DNA of 64,000 bases from Shewanella chilikensis (GTDB lineage Bacteria > Pseudomonadota > Gammaproteobacteria > Enterobacterales > Shewanellaceae): positions 62,001-126,000 of the forward strand of contig NZ_NIJM01000003.1 of the NCBI RefSeq assembly GCF_002836945.1, read 5' to 3'. The notes under the pieces are model-generated. The model worked only from the letters and a program-made list of their open reading frames with translations. It ran no database searches and was not told the DNA's origin. Position 1 is the first letter of the stretch; the number at the start of each line of letters is the position of its first letter. The position numbers and the translations under genes were made by a program. This document shows positions 9,871-17,635 of the stretch, piece after piece.

Positions 9871-10797
9871 ATGCAGTTATTTTTGGAAGCCATCACCGAC
9901 CTGACACCAGGCGATGAGTGTGGCCGTTTGTTTCATGGTCGCGGTGGCCGTTATCCAGGCAGCGAGCACTTATGCCTGGATTGGTTTGCACCTGTGGTGT
10001 TGCTGACCGCCTTTAAACCACTGACGCCGGAAGAACTGGCGCTGGTTACCGAGCGTCTGCAATTACGCTGGCAAGCCTTGGGGCTTGCCCTGAATCTGGT
10101 CTATCAATACCGCGCCGCTGGGCAGACCCGCACCGAGCTCATTGCCGGCGAGATACCCGAGCCACATCTGGCCAGCGAGCTTGGCTGCCGTTATCAATTG
10201 CATCTGTTACGGGGCCAGAATCATGGTTTGTTCCTGGACATGCGAAACGGCCGCGAGTGGGTGATGGCCAACAGTGCTCAGCGGAAAGTACTGAATCTGT
10301 TTGCCTATACCTGTGCATTTTCGGTGGCGGCCCTCAAGGGCGGCGCCGATGAGGTGGTCAATATGGATATGAGTAAAGGGGCGCTCGCCATCGGCAAGCA
10401 AAACCATTTGCTCAATGGGCTTACTGCCGGCGCCCGCTTTCTGGGGCATGATATTTTCAAATCCTGGGGCAAACTTAAAAAACTCGGGCCCTATGACTTG
10501 CTGATAGTCGATCCACCCAGCAACCAAAAGGGCAGCTTTGTGGCAACCAAAGACTACCTGCGATTGCTGCGTCATCTGCCGCAACTCTTGAACCCGGGCG
10601 CCGAGCTGTTGCTCTGTCTCAATGCGCCTGAGCTGGACAGAGCGTTTTTGCAGAGCCAGGTCAGTGACGCCGCACCAGAACTTGAGTTTGTCAAACAGCT
10701 GGATAACCCACCGGCCTTTGCAGACCGGGATCCTGACAGGGCATTGAAGGTGTTGCTGTATCGCTATGAGGGAGAACCGGACTCGGATACTCAATAA
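9871..10797 (+). CDS. Class I SAM-dependent RNA methyltransferase-like protein
   Basis: This 308-residue protein resembles the catalytic half of RlmK/RlmI-type rRNA methyltransferases (Methyltrans_SAM family). The SAM-binding motif I region is VLNLFAYTCAFSVAALKGGA (about 135-155), followed by NMDMSKGAL, and the catalytic motif IV is IVDPPSNQKG (about 209-218). The N-terminal 90 residues lack an obvious PUA or THUMP domain. The likely role is cytosolic base methylation of rRNA, but the target cannot be named from sequence. It follows the permease gene by 27 bases with GAGG before the ATG, so they may be cotranscribed. Its last 7 bases overlap a convergent small gene. Confidence 0.8.
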   Translation: MQLFLEAITDLTPGDECGRLFHGRGGRYPGSEHLCLDWFAPVVLLTAFKPLTPEELALVTERLQLRWQALGLALNLVYQYRAAGQTRTELIAGEIPEPHLASELGCRYQLHLLRGQNHGLFLDMRNGREWVMANSAQRKVLNLFAYTCAFSVAALKGGADEVVNMDMSKGALAIGKQNHLLNGLTAGARFLGHDIFKSWGKLKKLGPYDLLIVDPPSNQKGSFVATKDYLRLLRHLPQLLNPGAELLLCLNAPELDRAFLQSQVSDAAPELEFVKQLDNPPAFADRDPDRALKVLLYRYEGEPDSDTQ

Positions 10798-11015
10798 CTG
10801 AGGCGTTCAGAGATCAGGGATTGGCCGCCTTCTTCCAACAGGGCGGCTATGCCTTCAACATCAAAACTGCTCAAGCCGGATGCCTGATGCAATAGCCTGT
10901 CCTGGACATCCAAGGGCATCTGCATCCTTTCCATAAACATGCGCATTCCCAATATATCGCCACTGGCCAGCAGGGTGGCGAGGGTTCGTGCTTCAAAGTC
11001 GACAATATGATTCAT
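10791..11015 (-). CDS. Small hypothetical protein, 74 aa
   Basis: This is a 74-residue soluble protein that I do not recognise. It is rich in Leu, Met and Glu and looks all-helical (MRMFMERMQMPLDVQDRLL, then a second helix near FDVEGIAALLEEGG). There is no signal peptide, membrane helix or Cys/His cluster. Upstream (11016-11030) the minus strand carries GAGGACG 5-11 bases before the ATG, a plausible ribosome binding site, which supports translation. It converges on and overlaps the methyltransferase gene by 7 bases. Confidence 0.6.
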   Translation of the reverse strand: MNHIVDFEARTLATLLASGDILGMRMFMERMQMPLDVQDRLLHQASGLSSFDVEGIAALLEEGGQSLISERLSY

Positions 11016-11253
11016 GGCGTCGTCCTCTTGCTGATTTACGCTCCGGGGAGGCCTCCTTTAAGCAATAGCAGTTGCAGCGCCCGCCGCTAGACCCAATGTG
11101 TTTAAAAAATTTCGCCTCAGAACCCAGGGGCATATCAAACTGAAAGTCTTTCAGCACTTCCTACATAACCGGTGGATATTTGAGCCTTTAAAGGTGGTTT
11201 AAGCAGTTGGTGGTAACGAAAGTGAAAGTTTTCTGTAATTCCTTCTCTAGCCC

Positions 11254-11262
11254 TGTTATACT
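11254..11262 (+). promoter_or_regulatory. Extended -10 promoter of the small-ORF transcript
   Basis: TGTTATACT is a full extended -10 element (TGnTATACT) and would start a transcript near 11269. No convincing -35 is visible, as is common for extended -10 promoters. Confidence 0.5.
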
Positions 11263-11268
11263 GGCGCC

Positions 11269-11395
11269 GCCTTAGGGGAAACACCCAGGGCTCCGAAAAG
11301 CCGGAATCGGGCATAAAGTGTCGTCGGGACCTGAACTTAACAGGAATCCAAGAAAAAGATACGCCCTGTACCCTACAGAATAGACTGGAGTTGTT
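11269..11395 (+). ncRNA. Structured 5' leader candidate (possible cis-regulatory RNA)
   Basis: The 127 bases between the promoter and the 32-codon ORF can fold into one closed multibranch structure. TAGGG (11273) can pair with CCCTA (about 11371), and CAGGGC (11287) with GCCCTG (11363). Inside lie a GGCT/AGCC hairpin and CCTG-AACTTAA-CAGG. I do not match it to any riboswitch I know. The pairing was done by eye, without covariation. Confidence 0.35.
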
Positions 11396-11494
11396 ATGGA
11401 AATTCATGAGTACCAAGATGCTTACTACCAACTGCAGGATGAAGTGATTGAATCACTTCCGGTAGAGAAAGACGAAGAAGCGTTTTTGGATTAA
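11396..11494 (+). CDS. Acidic 32-residue small protein
   Basis: This 32-codon frame encodes a very acidic peptide (eleven Asp/Glu; starts MEIHEYQDAYYQLQDE, ends EAFLD). TGGAG lies a few bases before the ATG. It forms a self-contained transcription unit, with an extended -10 promoter upstream, a 127-base leader and a strong terminator 27 bases after the stop. I do not recognise the product. It has no membrane helix, signal or cysteines. It could be a small regulatory protein, or the coding part of a dual-function RNA. The promoter, RBS and terminator together make it more than a chance ORF. Confidence 0.5.
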   Translation: MEIHEYQDAYYQLQDEVIESLPVEKDEEAFLD

Positions 11495-11520
11495 GCCTCA
11501 GCCAGGCAGCTCAAATCTTG

Positions 11521-11554
11521 AAAAAGCGGCAACCTCAGGGTTGCCGCTTTTTTT
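11521..11554. terminator. Strong bidirectional terminator
   Basis: AAAAAGCGGCAACC / GGTTGCCGCTTTTT, a 14-bp perfect stem with a TCAG loop followed by more T. It ends the small-ORF transcript and also serves the minus-strand esterase gene. Confidence 0.92.
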
Positions 11555-11577
11555 GTTGCCATTGAATTACGGATGAG

Positions 11578-12648
11578 TCATTCGAGGGTGGAGCCGGGGT
11601 AATAATGCTCGATAAGTTGGGTCAATATCCGCTGCTGTTGAGCAAGCTTTTGTCTTTGTGCCTGGCGCTGCAAGCCTTTGAGTGCATGATGCTGAGGCTT
11701 GATTTCAATACCCTGGCTCTCGCTCAAGCGCGTGAAGCGACTGACCACTTCAGTCACGCTGAAATCCTCGGCGAATATATCCAACTGTTGAGAGTGCATT
11801 AGCCAGCGAATACCTTGATAGACTCCTATGTGAGGCAGGGAGTGGTGATCTTCGTCACTGAAGAACTCGCTGTGAAATATAAGTTGCTGAGACGGCAGCG
11901 CCGACAGATGTTTGGCCAGCGCCAGATTTCGCTGTTTGTGGTAGTCATTGCGGCCAAGTCCTGGGGTGGTGGCCTGGTTACTTATCGCCATGTACAGGGG
12001 CTTGCCTGTTAGCTGGCCCTGAGTGAGTGCCTGCTCGAGCTCATCGGCATAAGTCGGGCTGTCGTACCAGAGACTGGCATCCAGCACCAGGTAAGCATTG
12101 AACATAGGCTGTTGCCGGCGCAGCGCCTCCAGTGCCAACAAGCCCCCAAAAGAGTGACCGATAAGCACAGTAGGGCCGGGCTGCCCAAGCCTGGTATTCA
12201 GCCAGGGGTTAAGTTCCTGGTCGAGAAAGTCGAGAAAAGCGCCGGCATTCCCCGATTGCTGATAAAGCGGCCCTGCGGGTCTACCACCGGGTAGTGTTTC
12301 CAGTTTCACCGGCGTGAAGTCCCGAATACGGTTACGGTTGATGATGCCGACTATGACGCCTTCAGGTATCGCAGGATTAACCCCGGAAGCCAGATAATCC
12401 AGCATGGGCGCAAGATGCTCAAATTGCTGCTCGGCATCCAGGATTACATATCGGGCAAAGCTCTTGCTGTGCCTGGCGTCCCAGTGTTTGGGAAGGCGCA
12501 GTAATACTTCCCGCGATTCTCCCAATATGTTGGAGTTCAGCGTCAGTCGCTGTTGTTTCCCGGCGGCTTCTTTATCCAGGCTTTGGGCGCTGCAGCCTAC
12601 CAGCAGACCTAACAATAGCGTCAGAGGGATAAACAGTGATTTTTTCAT
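11578..12648 (-). CDS. Esterase-D/IroE-like alpha/beta hydrolase lipoprotein
   Basis: This is a 356-residue alpha/beta hydrolase with a lipoprotein signal (LLGLLVGC, Cys19). The nucleophile elbow is GHSFGG (about 164-169), and a late DEDHHSLPH supplies the catalytic His. The fold matches the putative-esterase family that includes the siderophore esterases Fes and IroE. A C-terminal extension of about 60 residues is charged and helical. It is transcribed divergently from a TonB-dependent receptor gene, with a Fur-like box between them. I infer that it hydrolyses an ester siderophore, probably a catecholate taken from other organisms, in the periplasm or at the membrane. Another carboxylester substrate is possible. 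Confidence 0.75.
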   Translation of the reverse strand: MKKSLFIPLTLLLGLLVGCSAQSLDKEAAGKQQRLTLNSNILGESREVLLRLPKHWDARHSKSFARYVILDAEQQFEHLAPMLDYLASGVNPAIPEGVIVGIINRNRIRDFTPVKLETLPGGRPAGPLYQQSGNAGAFLDFLDQELNPWLNTRLGQPGPTVLIGHSFGGLLALEALRRQQPMFNAYLVLDASLWYDSPTYADELEQALTQGQLTGKPLYMAISNQATTPGLGRNDYHKQRNLALAKHLSALPSQQLIFHSEFFSDEDHHSLPHIGVYQGIRWLMHSQQLDIFAEDFSVTEVVSRFTRLSESQGIEIKPQHHALKGLQRQAQRQKLAQQQRILTQLIEHYYPGSTLE

Positions 12649-12747
12649 GGAAATTTTTACTCGGTAAAGGTGACATTTTCAGCTTGAAATTCAGCCCTGA
12701 TGGGCTTTTGAGTGGCCTGGCTCACATTCGCATTATTACATTGTAAA

Positions 12748-12762
12748 TGATAACCAATATCA
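12748..12762. promoter_or_regulatory. Fur box candidate between esterase and TonB receptor
   Basis: TGATAACCAATATCA matches the 7-1-7 Fur consensus (TGATAATnATTATCA) at 12 of 14 positions and sits in an AT-rich divergent intergenic region. It probably gives iron repression of both flanking genes. Confidence 0.7.
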
Positions 12763-12883
12763 TTCCTATGTTGTAAAGATTATGCTACTTTTTCGCGCCA
12801 TGGAACCAGGGGCTTTACCTGGATTTACTCAAGAGCAATAACTTACAAGGCGCAATTGTTGCCGCGATAATCGGGGGAATAGA

Positions 12884-14797
12884 ATGAAACTGGATAAGTG
12901 CCGCAAACTGCTTACCTTGAGCCTGGTCGCCATGGCTGTCAGTGGTTATACCCAGGCAGATGAAGGTGAAATGGAGCATATAGTCGTTACCGCCAGTGCC
13001 AAGGATCAGCAACTCAGCACTGCGCCTGCCTCAATCTCGGTGATCGATGCCGAAGCGATTAAGTTGATGCCGGTCAAAGATCTGGGGGATGTGCTGAGAA
13101 ACAGCGTCGGCGTGAATGTGGTGACCAACGACTCGGGTCGAAACAGCATCTATATCCGTGGTATGGATGAAGACTATGTACTGATGTTGATCAACGGCAA
13201 GCGGGTTTCTTCTTCCAATGGTCTGTGGCGCGGCGGTAACTTTGACTTGACTGCTATCCCCATCGACGCCATCTCCCGGGTGGAGATTGTTCGCGGCCCG
13301 ATGTCGGCTCTCTATGGTTCAGATGCGGTTGGCGGGGTCATCAACGTGATCACCAAGGCGCCAGATGATGACTGGCAACTGGTACTCGACAGCGAGTACA
13401 GTTGGATGCAGGACGGCGAGGGTGGCGATCGCAGTCGTACCAACCTGTTTGGCTCGGGCAAACTCACAGATAATCTGGGGCTGATGTTCACCGCAGAGGT
13501 GGCCGAGCAGGACGCCTGGCTGATGCCCGAACTGACCCCGGATCAGGACACCATAGAAGAGCGCAAGACTCGCAAGCTCTATGGCTCGCTCACCTGGCAG
13601 CTGGCAGACAATCAATCGCTGGACTTGGATTATCAATACGATAATGACAAGGTGCCCTTGACCACCTTTGCTGCCAATTCAAAGCGCGAGCAGAAGATAG
13701 AGCGCAACACCTTTGCTCTGACTCACAGAGGCGAGTGGAGCTGGGGTGGCACCGAGCTTTTGGCCAACCTGGAAAAGTCGGATATCTACGACTACAACAG
13801 CCGCTATTCGCTGCAGCCCCCTTTGGGACGCGACATCGAAGAGAAAAACACTACCTTCAGAGGCTCAGCCTTCTTTAACCTGTGGCAGCAGGACTGGACA
13901 GTCGGCGCCGAGTACTTTGAAACTGAAGTCGACGATCCTGTGCAATATCCACTTACCGGTGGTGACAGTGTTGAACAATACTCGCTGTTTATTCAGGATC
14001 AGTTCGATTTCCTGGATGATTTCACCCTGACCCTCGGCGGCCGCTACGAAGACAACGAAAAGTACGGCAGCCATTTCAGCCCCAGGGCGTATCTGGTTTA
14101 CCGTGCTTCGGATGCATTGGTGCTCAAAGGTGGTGTCGGCACGGCATTCAGGGCTCCGGCACTGTTTGAATCATCTCCGACTTTCTCTTCAGTCAGTTGC
14201 CGCGGCGCTTGTACTGTAGTGGGCAATGCAGATCTTGAGCCCGAAACCAGTGTCAACTATGAGTTGGCAGCCTTGTGGAGTCAGCCTTCCTATGAGCTGT
14301 CTGCAACCTTGTTCCATAACAAGGTGGAAGATCTGATCACTGTTTCGGCTTGGGATGGCTCCAGCCCAAGCCGTACTTACTACAACGAATCCAAGGTGAC
14401 TTTGCAAGGGGTAGAGCTGACCGCCAGCGTGGATATCACGGCGGATCTCGGCCTCAAGGCAAACTACAGTTATCTCGATACCGAGACAGGTGACGGTGAT
14501 GAACTCACGGGGCGTCCACGCCAGAGTGCCAATGTGCAACTGGATTGGTATCTCACCGACGATTGGCAGCTGTATGTTGCCGGTAACTATTTCGGTTCAT
14601 ATCTGGATAGCAGTGCCGTGCGTCAGGATGGCTACAGCCGCTTCGATATCGGCAGCAGTTATCGGCTGAACGATCACCTGAAACTACGCGCCGGGGTAAC
14701 CAACTTTACCGACGAACAACCGGCCGAGGAAGACACCAACAGCGATATGATACTGCAAGGCCGTGCCTTCTTTGTCGGTGTCAGTTTGAGTCTCTGA
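12884..14797 (+). CDS. TonB-dependent receptor (IrgA/FepA-like)
   Basis: This is a 637-residue outer-membrane receptor. The signal peptide ends near YTQA (about residue 25). A TonB-box-like EHIVVTAS follows, then the plug domain (about 40-155: SISVIDAEAI, IYIRGMDEDYVLMLINGKR, RVEIVRGPMSALYGSDAVGGVINVI) and a 22-strand-type beta-barrel to the end. Length and plug motifs fit catecholate receptors such as IrgA, CirA and FepA. With the divergent siderophore-esterase-like gene and the shared Fur-like box, it probably imports an iron-catecholate. A vitamin B12 or haem ligand is less likely. TonB/ExbBD are not in this window. The RBS is GGGGG before the ATG. Confidence 0.85.
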   Translation: MKLDKCRKLLTLSLVAMAVSGYTQADEGEMEHIVVTASAKDQQLSTAPASISVIDAEAIKLMPVKDLGDVLRNSVGVNVVTNDSGRNSIYIRGMDEDYVLMLINGKRVSSSNGLWRGGNFDLTAIPIDAISRVEIVRGPMSALYGSDAVGGVINVITKAPDDDWQLVLDSEYSWMQDGEGGDRSRTNLFGSGKLTDNLGLMFTAEVAEQDAWLMPELTPDQDTIEERKTRKLYGSLTWQLADNQSLDLDYQYDNDKVPLTTFAANSKREQKIERNTFALTHRGEWSWGGTELLANLEKSDIYDYNSRYSLQPPLGRDIEEKNTTFRGSAFFNLWQQDWTVGAEYFETEVDDPVQYPLTGGDSVEQYSLFIQDQFDFLDDFTLTLGGRYEDNEKYGSHFSPRAYLVYRASDALVLKGGVGTAFRAPALFESSPTFSSVSCRGACTVVGNADLEPETSVNYELAALWSQPSYELSATLFHNKVEDLITVSAWDGSSPSRTYYNESKVTLQGVELTASVDITADLGLKANYSYLDTETGDGDELTGRPRQSANVQLDWYLTDDWQLYVAGNYFGSYLDSSAVRQDGYSRFDIGSSYRLNDHLKLRAGVTNFTDEQPAEEDTNSDMILQGRAFFVGVSLSL

Positions 14798-14806
14798 ATA
14801 CCTTGA

Positions 14807-14868
14807 ATGATAATAGATACTCACTATCATAGGTCTTTTAGTTCAAGCCGTTATATAACGGCTTGAAC
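14807..14868. terminator. Palindromic region after the TonB receptor
   Basis: Two inverted repeats follow the receptor stop: ATGATA-(12)-TATCAT at 14807-14830, resembling a stretched Fur half-site pair, and a perfect 13-bp repeat GTTCAAGCCGTTA / TAACGGCTTGAAC at 14841-14868. The second is probably the transcription terminator, though the T-run after it is short. Confidence 0.5.
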
Positions 14869-15148
14869 TTTAGGGGATACGAGTTTGCTGCTTGGGTGTT
14901 AATTACTTTGTACCGGCCTTATTGTGGTAACAATTCGGGGTTGCTGTTCATTCATACGGACATGATCTGACAGGGATAGGTGTTTGTTGCTTATTCAAGA
15001 GAGATTGTCTGCCATATGTTTATTGTTTCATTGAGTTGGCTAAAAATGCTGCCGTTATAGGGCCAACAAACGGGTGAGTAGGTTAGGCTTAAACTTATAG
15101 CAGGAATCGTATTATACTCTGGCGCCGCACTGACGACGGACAGATAGA
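14869..15148. other. Intergenic region before tadA
   Basis: No gene is seen in these 280 bases. A TATACT at 15113-15118, just before the tadA start, is the likely -10 element, with no good -35. Confidence 0.4.
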
Positions 15149-15661
15149 ATGACAGAGAATCGCGACTTACATTGGATGCAGTTGGCCATGGAGATGGCGC
15201 AAAAGGCGGAAGCCCTCGGGGAAGTGCCAGTAGGGGCCGTGCTGGTCAAAGATGACCAGCTTATTGCCTGCGGCTGGAACCAGCCTATTGCCGCCAACGA
15301 CCCCTGTGCCCACGCGGAAATTCTCTGCCTCAGGCAGGCGGGCAGTCAACTGGAAAACTACCGTCTGCTGGATACTACCCTCTATGTGACGCTGGAGCCT
15401 TGTGCCATGTGTGCTGGGGCCATGGTGCATGCCAGGGTGGGGAGATTGGTATACGGGGCTGCCGATCTTAAAACTGGCGCGGCTGGTTCAGTGTTGGATC
15501 TGGTGCGTCATCCCCTGTTCAATCACAAGTTGGCCGTCAGTGCCGGGGTGATGGAACAGGAGTGCAGCGAACAGTTGAGCGCCTTTTTCAGGCGACGCAG
15601 ACAGGAGCAGAAGGCATTGAAGCAGGCAAGGAAACTTAATCTGCCTGCTGCAGAAAACTGA
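15149..15661 (+). CDS. tadA: tRNA-specific adenosine deaminase TadA
   Basis: TadA converts A34 to inosine in the anticodon of tRNA-Arg(ACG), an essential step for decoding CGN codons. The 170-residue protein has the zinc-binding and catalytic motifs of the cytidine deaminase fold: HAEI (about 54-57, with the proton-shuttling Glu) and PCAMCAGA (about 84-91), plus the N-terminal WMQLAMEMAQKAEALGEVPVGAVLV. The last 26 bases overlap a small gene on the opposite strand. Confidence 0.95.
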   Translation: MTENRDLHWMQLAMEMAQKAEALGEVPVGAVLVKDDQLIACGWNQPIAANDPCAHAEILCLRQAGSQLENYRLLDTTLYVTLEPCAMCAGAMVHARVGRLVYGAADLKTGAAGSVLDLVRHPLFNHKLAVSAGVMEQECSEQLSAFFRRRRQEQKALKQARKLNLPAAEN

Positions 15662-15755
15662 AGAAAAGTTTGTGACGGTTGAGAATGCGTTTGTGACGGG
15701 TTTTAACCAGGCTGCGGCGACGGGCCATTGCATTGTTAATAGTCTTTCTTTTCAT
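15636..15755 (-). CDS. Basic 39-residue small protein
   Basis: This unlisted-size frame encodes a very basic peptide (MKRKTINNAMARRRSLVK..., with Arg/Lys making up about a third, ending LFFSFLQQAD). AAGGT lies about six bases before the ATG. The frame is antisense to, and overlaps, the last 26 bases of tadA. I do not recognise it; the composition suggests nucleic-acid or ribosome binding. The RBS and strongly biased composition argue for a real gene. No terminator is evident downstream because that sequence is inside tadA. Confidence 0.5.
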   Translation of the reverse strand: MKRKTINNAMARRRSLVKTRHKRILNRHKLFFSFLQQAD

Positions 15756-15896
15756 AAGCTTACCTTAAGGTGTGTTCGTAAGTTTTTTGCATCAATGACA
15801 AGCTAACAGCTTATTTAAGCTTGCGCCAGCCCCAAAGGGCGGCTTGTGTATAAAAGCCAGACTGTTTGGCGCGAAAATGAGTGGTATGCAGGATTT

Positions 15897-17345
15897 TCAG
15901 TCGGGCTGGGCGCCACTGAGTTCGGTTGCTTCCTCGCTCTGTAGTTGCGCCTTAGCCTGGGTTTCTTGCTGGGCCTGTTCTTTAGCCAGCATTTCCTGCT
16001 TGGCTTGATTGTCTATCCACACTAGGGTGTCGTAGTAACGGCGAATACTGTCTACATAGTGCACCGCCTCGTTACCTCTGGCATAGCCATAGCGGGTATT
16101 TTGGTAGTATTTGCGCTTTTGCAGCAAGGGTAGTACCTGCTTGAGATCTTTCCAGGCGCTGGGATTAAGGCCTCTGGCCTGTGCCAGCTTACGGGCATCC
16201 TCCACATGGCCATAGCCTATGTTGTATGAGGCGAGGGCAAACCACATCCGCTCCTCCTCTGGAATAGACTCAGGCAGGCGTACCAAAATGTCGCTCAGAT
16301 AGCGGGCGCCGCCACGGATGCTTTGTTCGGGATCGAGGCGATTCTCCACTCCCAACTGTTTGGCGGTTGCCAGCGTTAGCATCATCATGCCGCGCACGCC
16401 GGTCGGTGAGCGGGCCCTGGGATTCCAGTGCGACTCCTGATAACTGGTGGCGGCCAGCTTGCGCCAGTCGAGTTCACCGGCATAGGTTTCAAACAGATGG
16501 CGGTACTTGGGCAGCTTGCTGTCAACCGCGCGGATAAAGGCGCGGGTGTCGACATAGTCGAAACGTTTGACATGGCCAAAGTATTTTTCCACCAAGTGTT
16601 CCAGCGTGCCGTCTCTTTGTTCCTGGTGCCAGAAACGCAGCAGTTGGCTCATCAGCTGATCGCTGCCTCTGGGGGGCAACAGCCAGACCACAGCCTGTTG
16701 CTGCTCCAGCACCTGGCCGTATCTCAGCTCAGGCATAAAACGGCGATTGATATTAATGCTGGTGGAATCTGAAATGGTATAGCTGAGCTCGCCGCTGGCT
16801 ATCATGCTCAGCAGCTCTTCATTATCTTTATCTGCAACCTGTTGCCATTCCAGGTTGGGATTATCTGTCTTGAGTCGGTTGAGGGTTTCCACAAACGACG
16901 AGTCGGCTATTACAGTGACAGGCGCATCCAGGGCGTTGAGATCTTTGGGGACAGGAGTGCCAGCGCGGTAGACCATCACCTGATTGACCCGATAAAGCGG
17001 CGGTCCGAGACGAAATTGCTGTCTACGACTGCGGGTATCCGACAGCCCGGCGGCAATCAAATCAATTTCATTTTGCTTTAGCGCCTGGTAAAGCTCACTG
17101 ATATTGCCATAGGGCTTCATTTCCAGCGGCTTGCCGAGAAAGTCGGCAAAGCGCGCCGCCATCTCATAGTCAAACCCAGTGTTTCCTTGAGTAGAGGAGA
17201 CAAATATTTGTGGGCCATAGAGGGTACCCACCCTGAGCTCTTTGATTTCTTTCACCGCCGGGGTTACCTGAGTTTCATCCACGACAGCTTGCCGGCAGCC
17301 GGCCAGCAAGATGATCAGGGTGAGAGTCGCGGTAATTCGTTTCAT
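15897..17345 (-). CDS. mltF: Membrane-bound lytic murein transglycosylase F
   Basis: MltF cleaves peptidoglycan glycan strands to 1,6-anhydromuropeptides at the outer membrane. The 482-residue protein has a lipoprotein signal (LIILLAGC, Cys17). A periplasmic solute-binding-like domain (SBP_bac_3, about 38-265, [12 protein letters not shown] to YFGHVKRF) acts as regulator, and the SLT domain (about 285-420) has catalytic Glu in SYQESHWNP and the motifs GVRGMMMLT and [13 protein letters not shown] Gln/Ala/Glu-rich tail ends the protein. It lies divergent from purL, as in other gammaproteobacteria. Confidence 0.95.
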   Translation of the reverse strand: MKRITATLTLIILLAGCRQAVVDETQVTPAVKEIKELRVGTLYGPQIFVSSTQGNTGFDYEMAARFADFLGKPLEMKPYGNISELYQALKQNEIDLIAAGLSDTRSRRQQFRLGPPLYRVNQVMVYRAGTPVPKDLNALDAPVTVIADSSFVETLNRLKTDNPNLEWQQVADKDNEELLSMIASGELSYTISDSTSININRRFMPELRYGQVLEQQQAVVWLLPPRGSDQLMSQLLRFWHQEQRDGTLEHLVEKYFGHVKRFDYVDTRAFIRAVDSKLPKYRHLFETYAGELDWRKLAATSYQESHWNPRARSPTGVRGMMMLTLATAKQLGVENRLDPEQSIRGGARYLSDILVRLPESIPEEERMWFALASYNIGYGHVEDARKLAQARGLNPSAWKDLKQVLPLLQKRKYYQNTRYGYARGNEAVHYVDSIRRYYDTLVWIDNQAKQEMLAKEQAQQETQAKAQLQSEEATELSGAQPD

Positions 17346-17580
17346 TATCTATCGGTAAAAGCCTTTAGTCTGTGGTTTGCTGCCGGGATAGGGCTTATCC
17401 CCTATGTCTGATATGTTTGTAAACAAATTCAATGAATTGTGTATTGGTTTTCGGCGCTGTTTCCTGCTGATTTAGGCGAAGGTTTTGCGCCGGAGGGTAT
17501 ATTACCCCATAGGATTACTTTATATCACAGGAAACACTGTTTTGAGCAAAGTCTGAGGTGATTTGTAGGGCGCATTTACC

Positions 17581-17586
17581 TATAAT
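17581..17586 (+). promoter_or_regulatory. purL -10 element
   Basis: A perfect TATAAT lies 50 bases before the purL start. No good -35 was found. A GGCGAAGGTTTTGCGCC near 17474 loosely resembles a PurR operator, but matches only about 10 of 16 positions. Confidence 0.45.
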
Positions 17587-17635
17587 AGCGCCACCTCTGA
17601 CCCTGTAATTATAAATAATAAGGTGATAAGACGTG

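Noticed and set aside
17474..17490. PurR operator before purL
   Set aside because: The palindrome GGCGAAGGTTTTGCGCC matches the PurR consensus at only about 10 of 16 positions; mentioned but not called.
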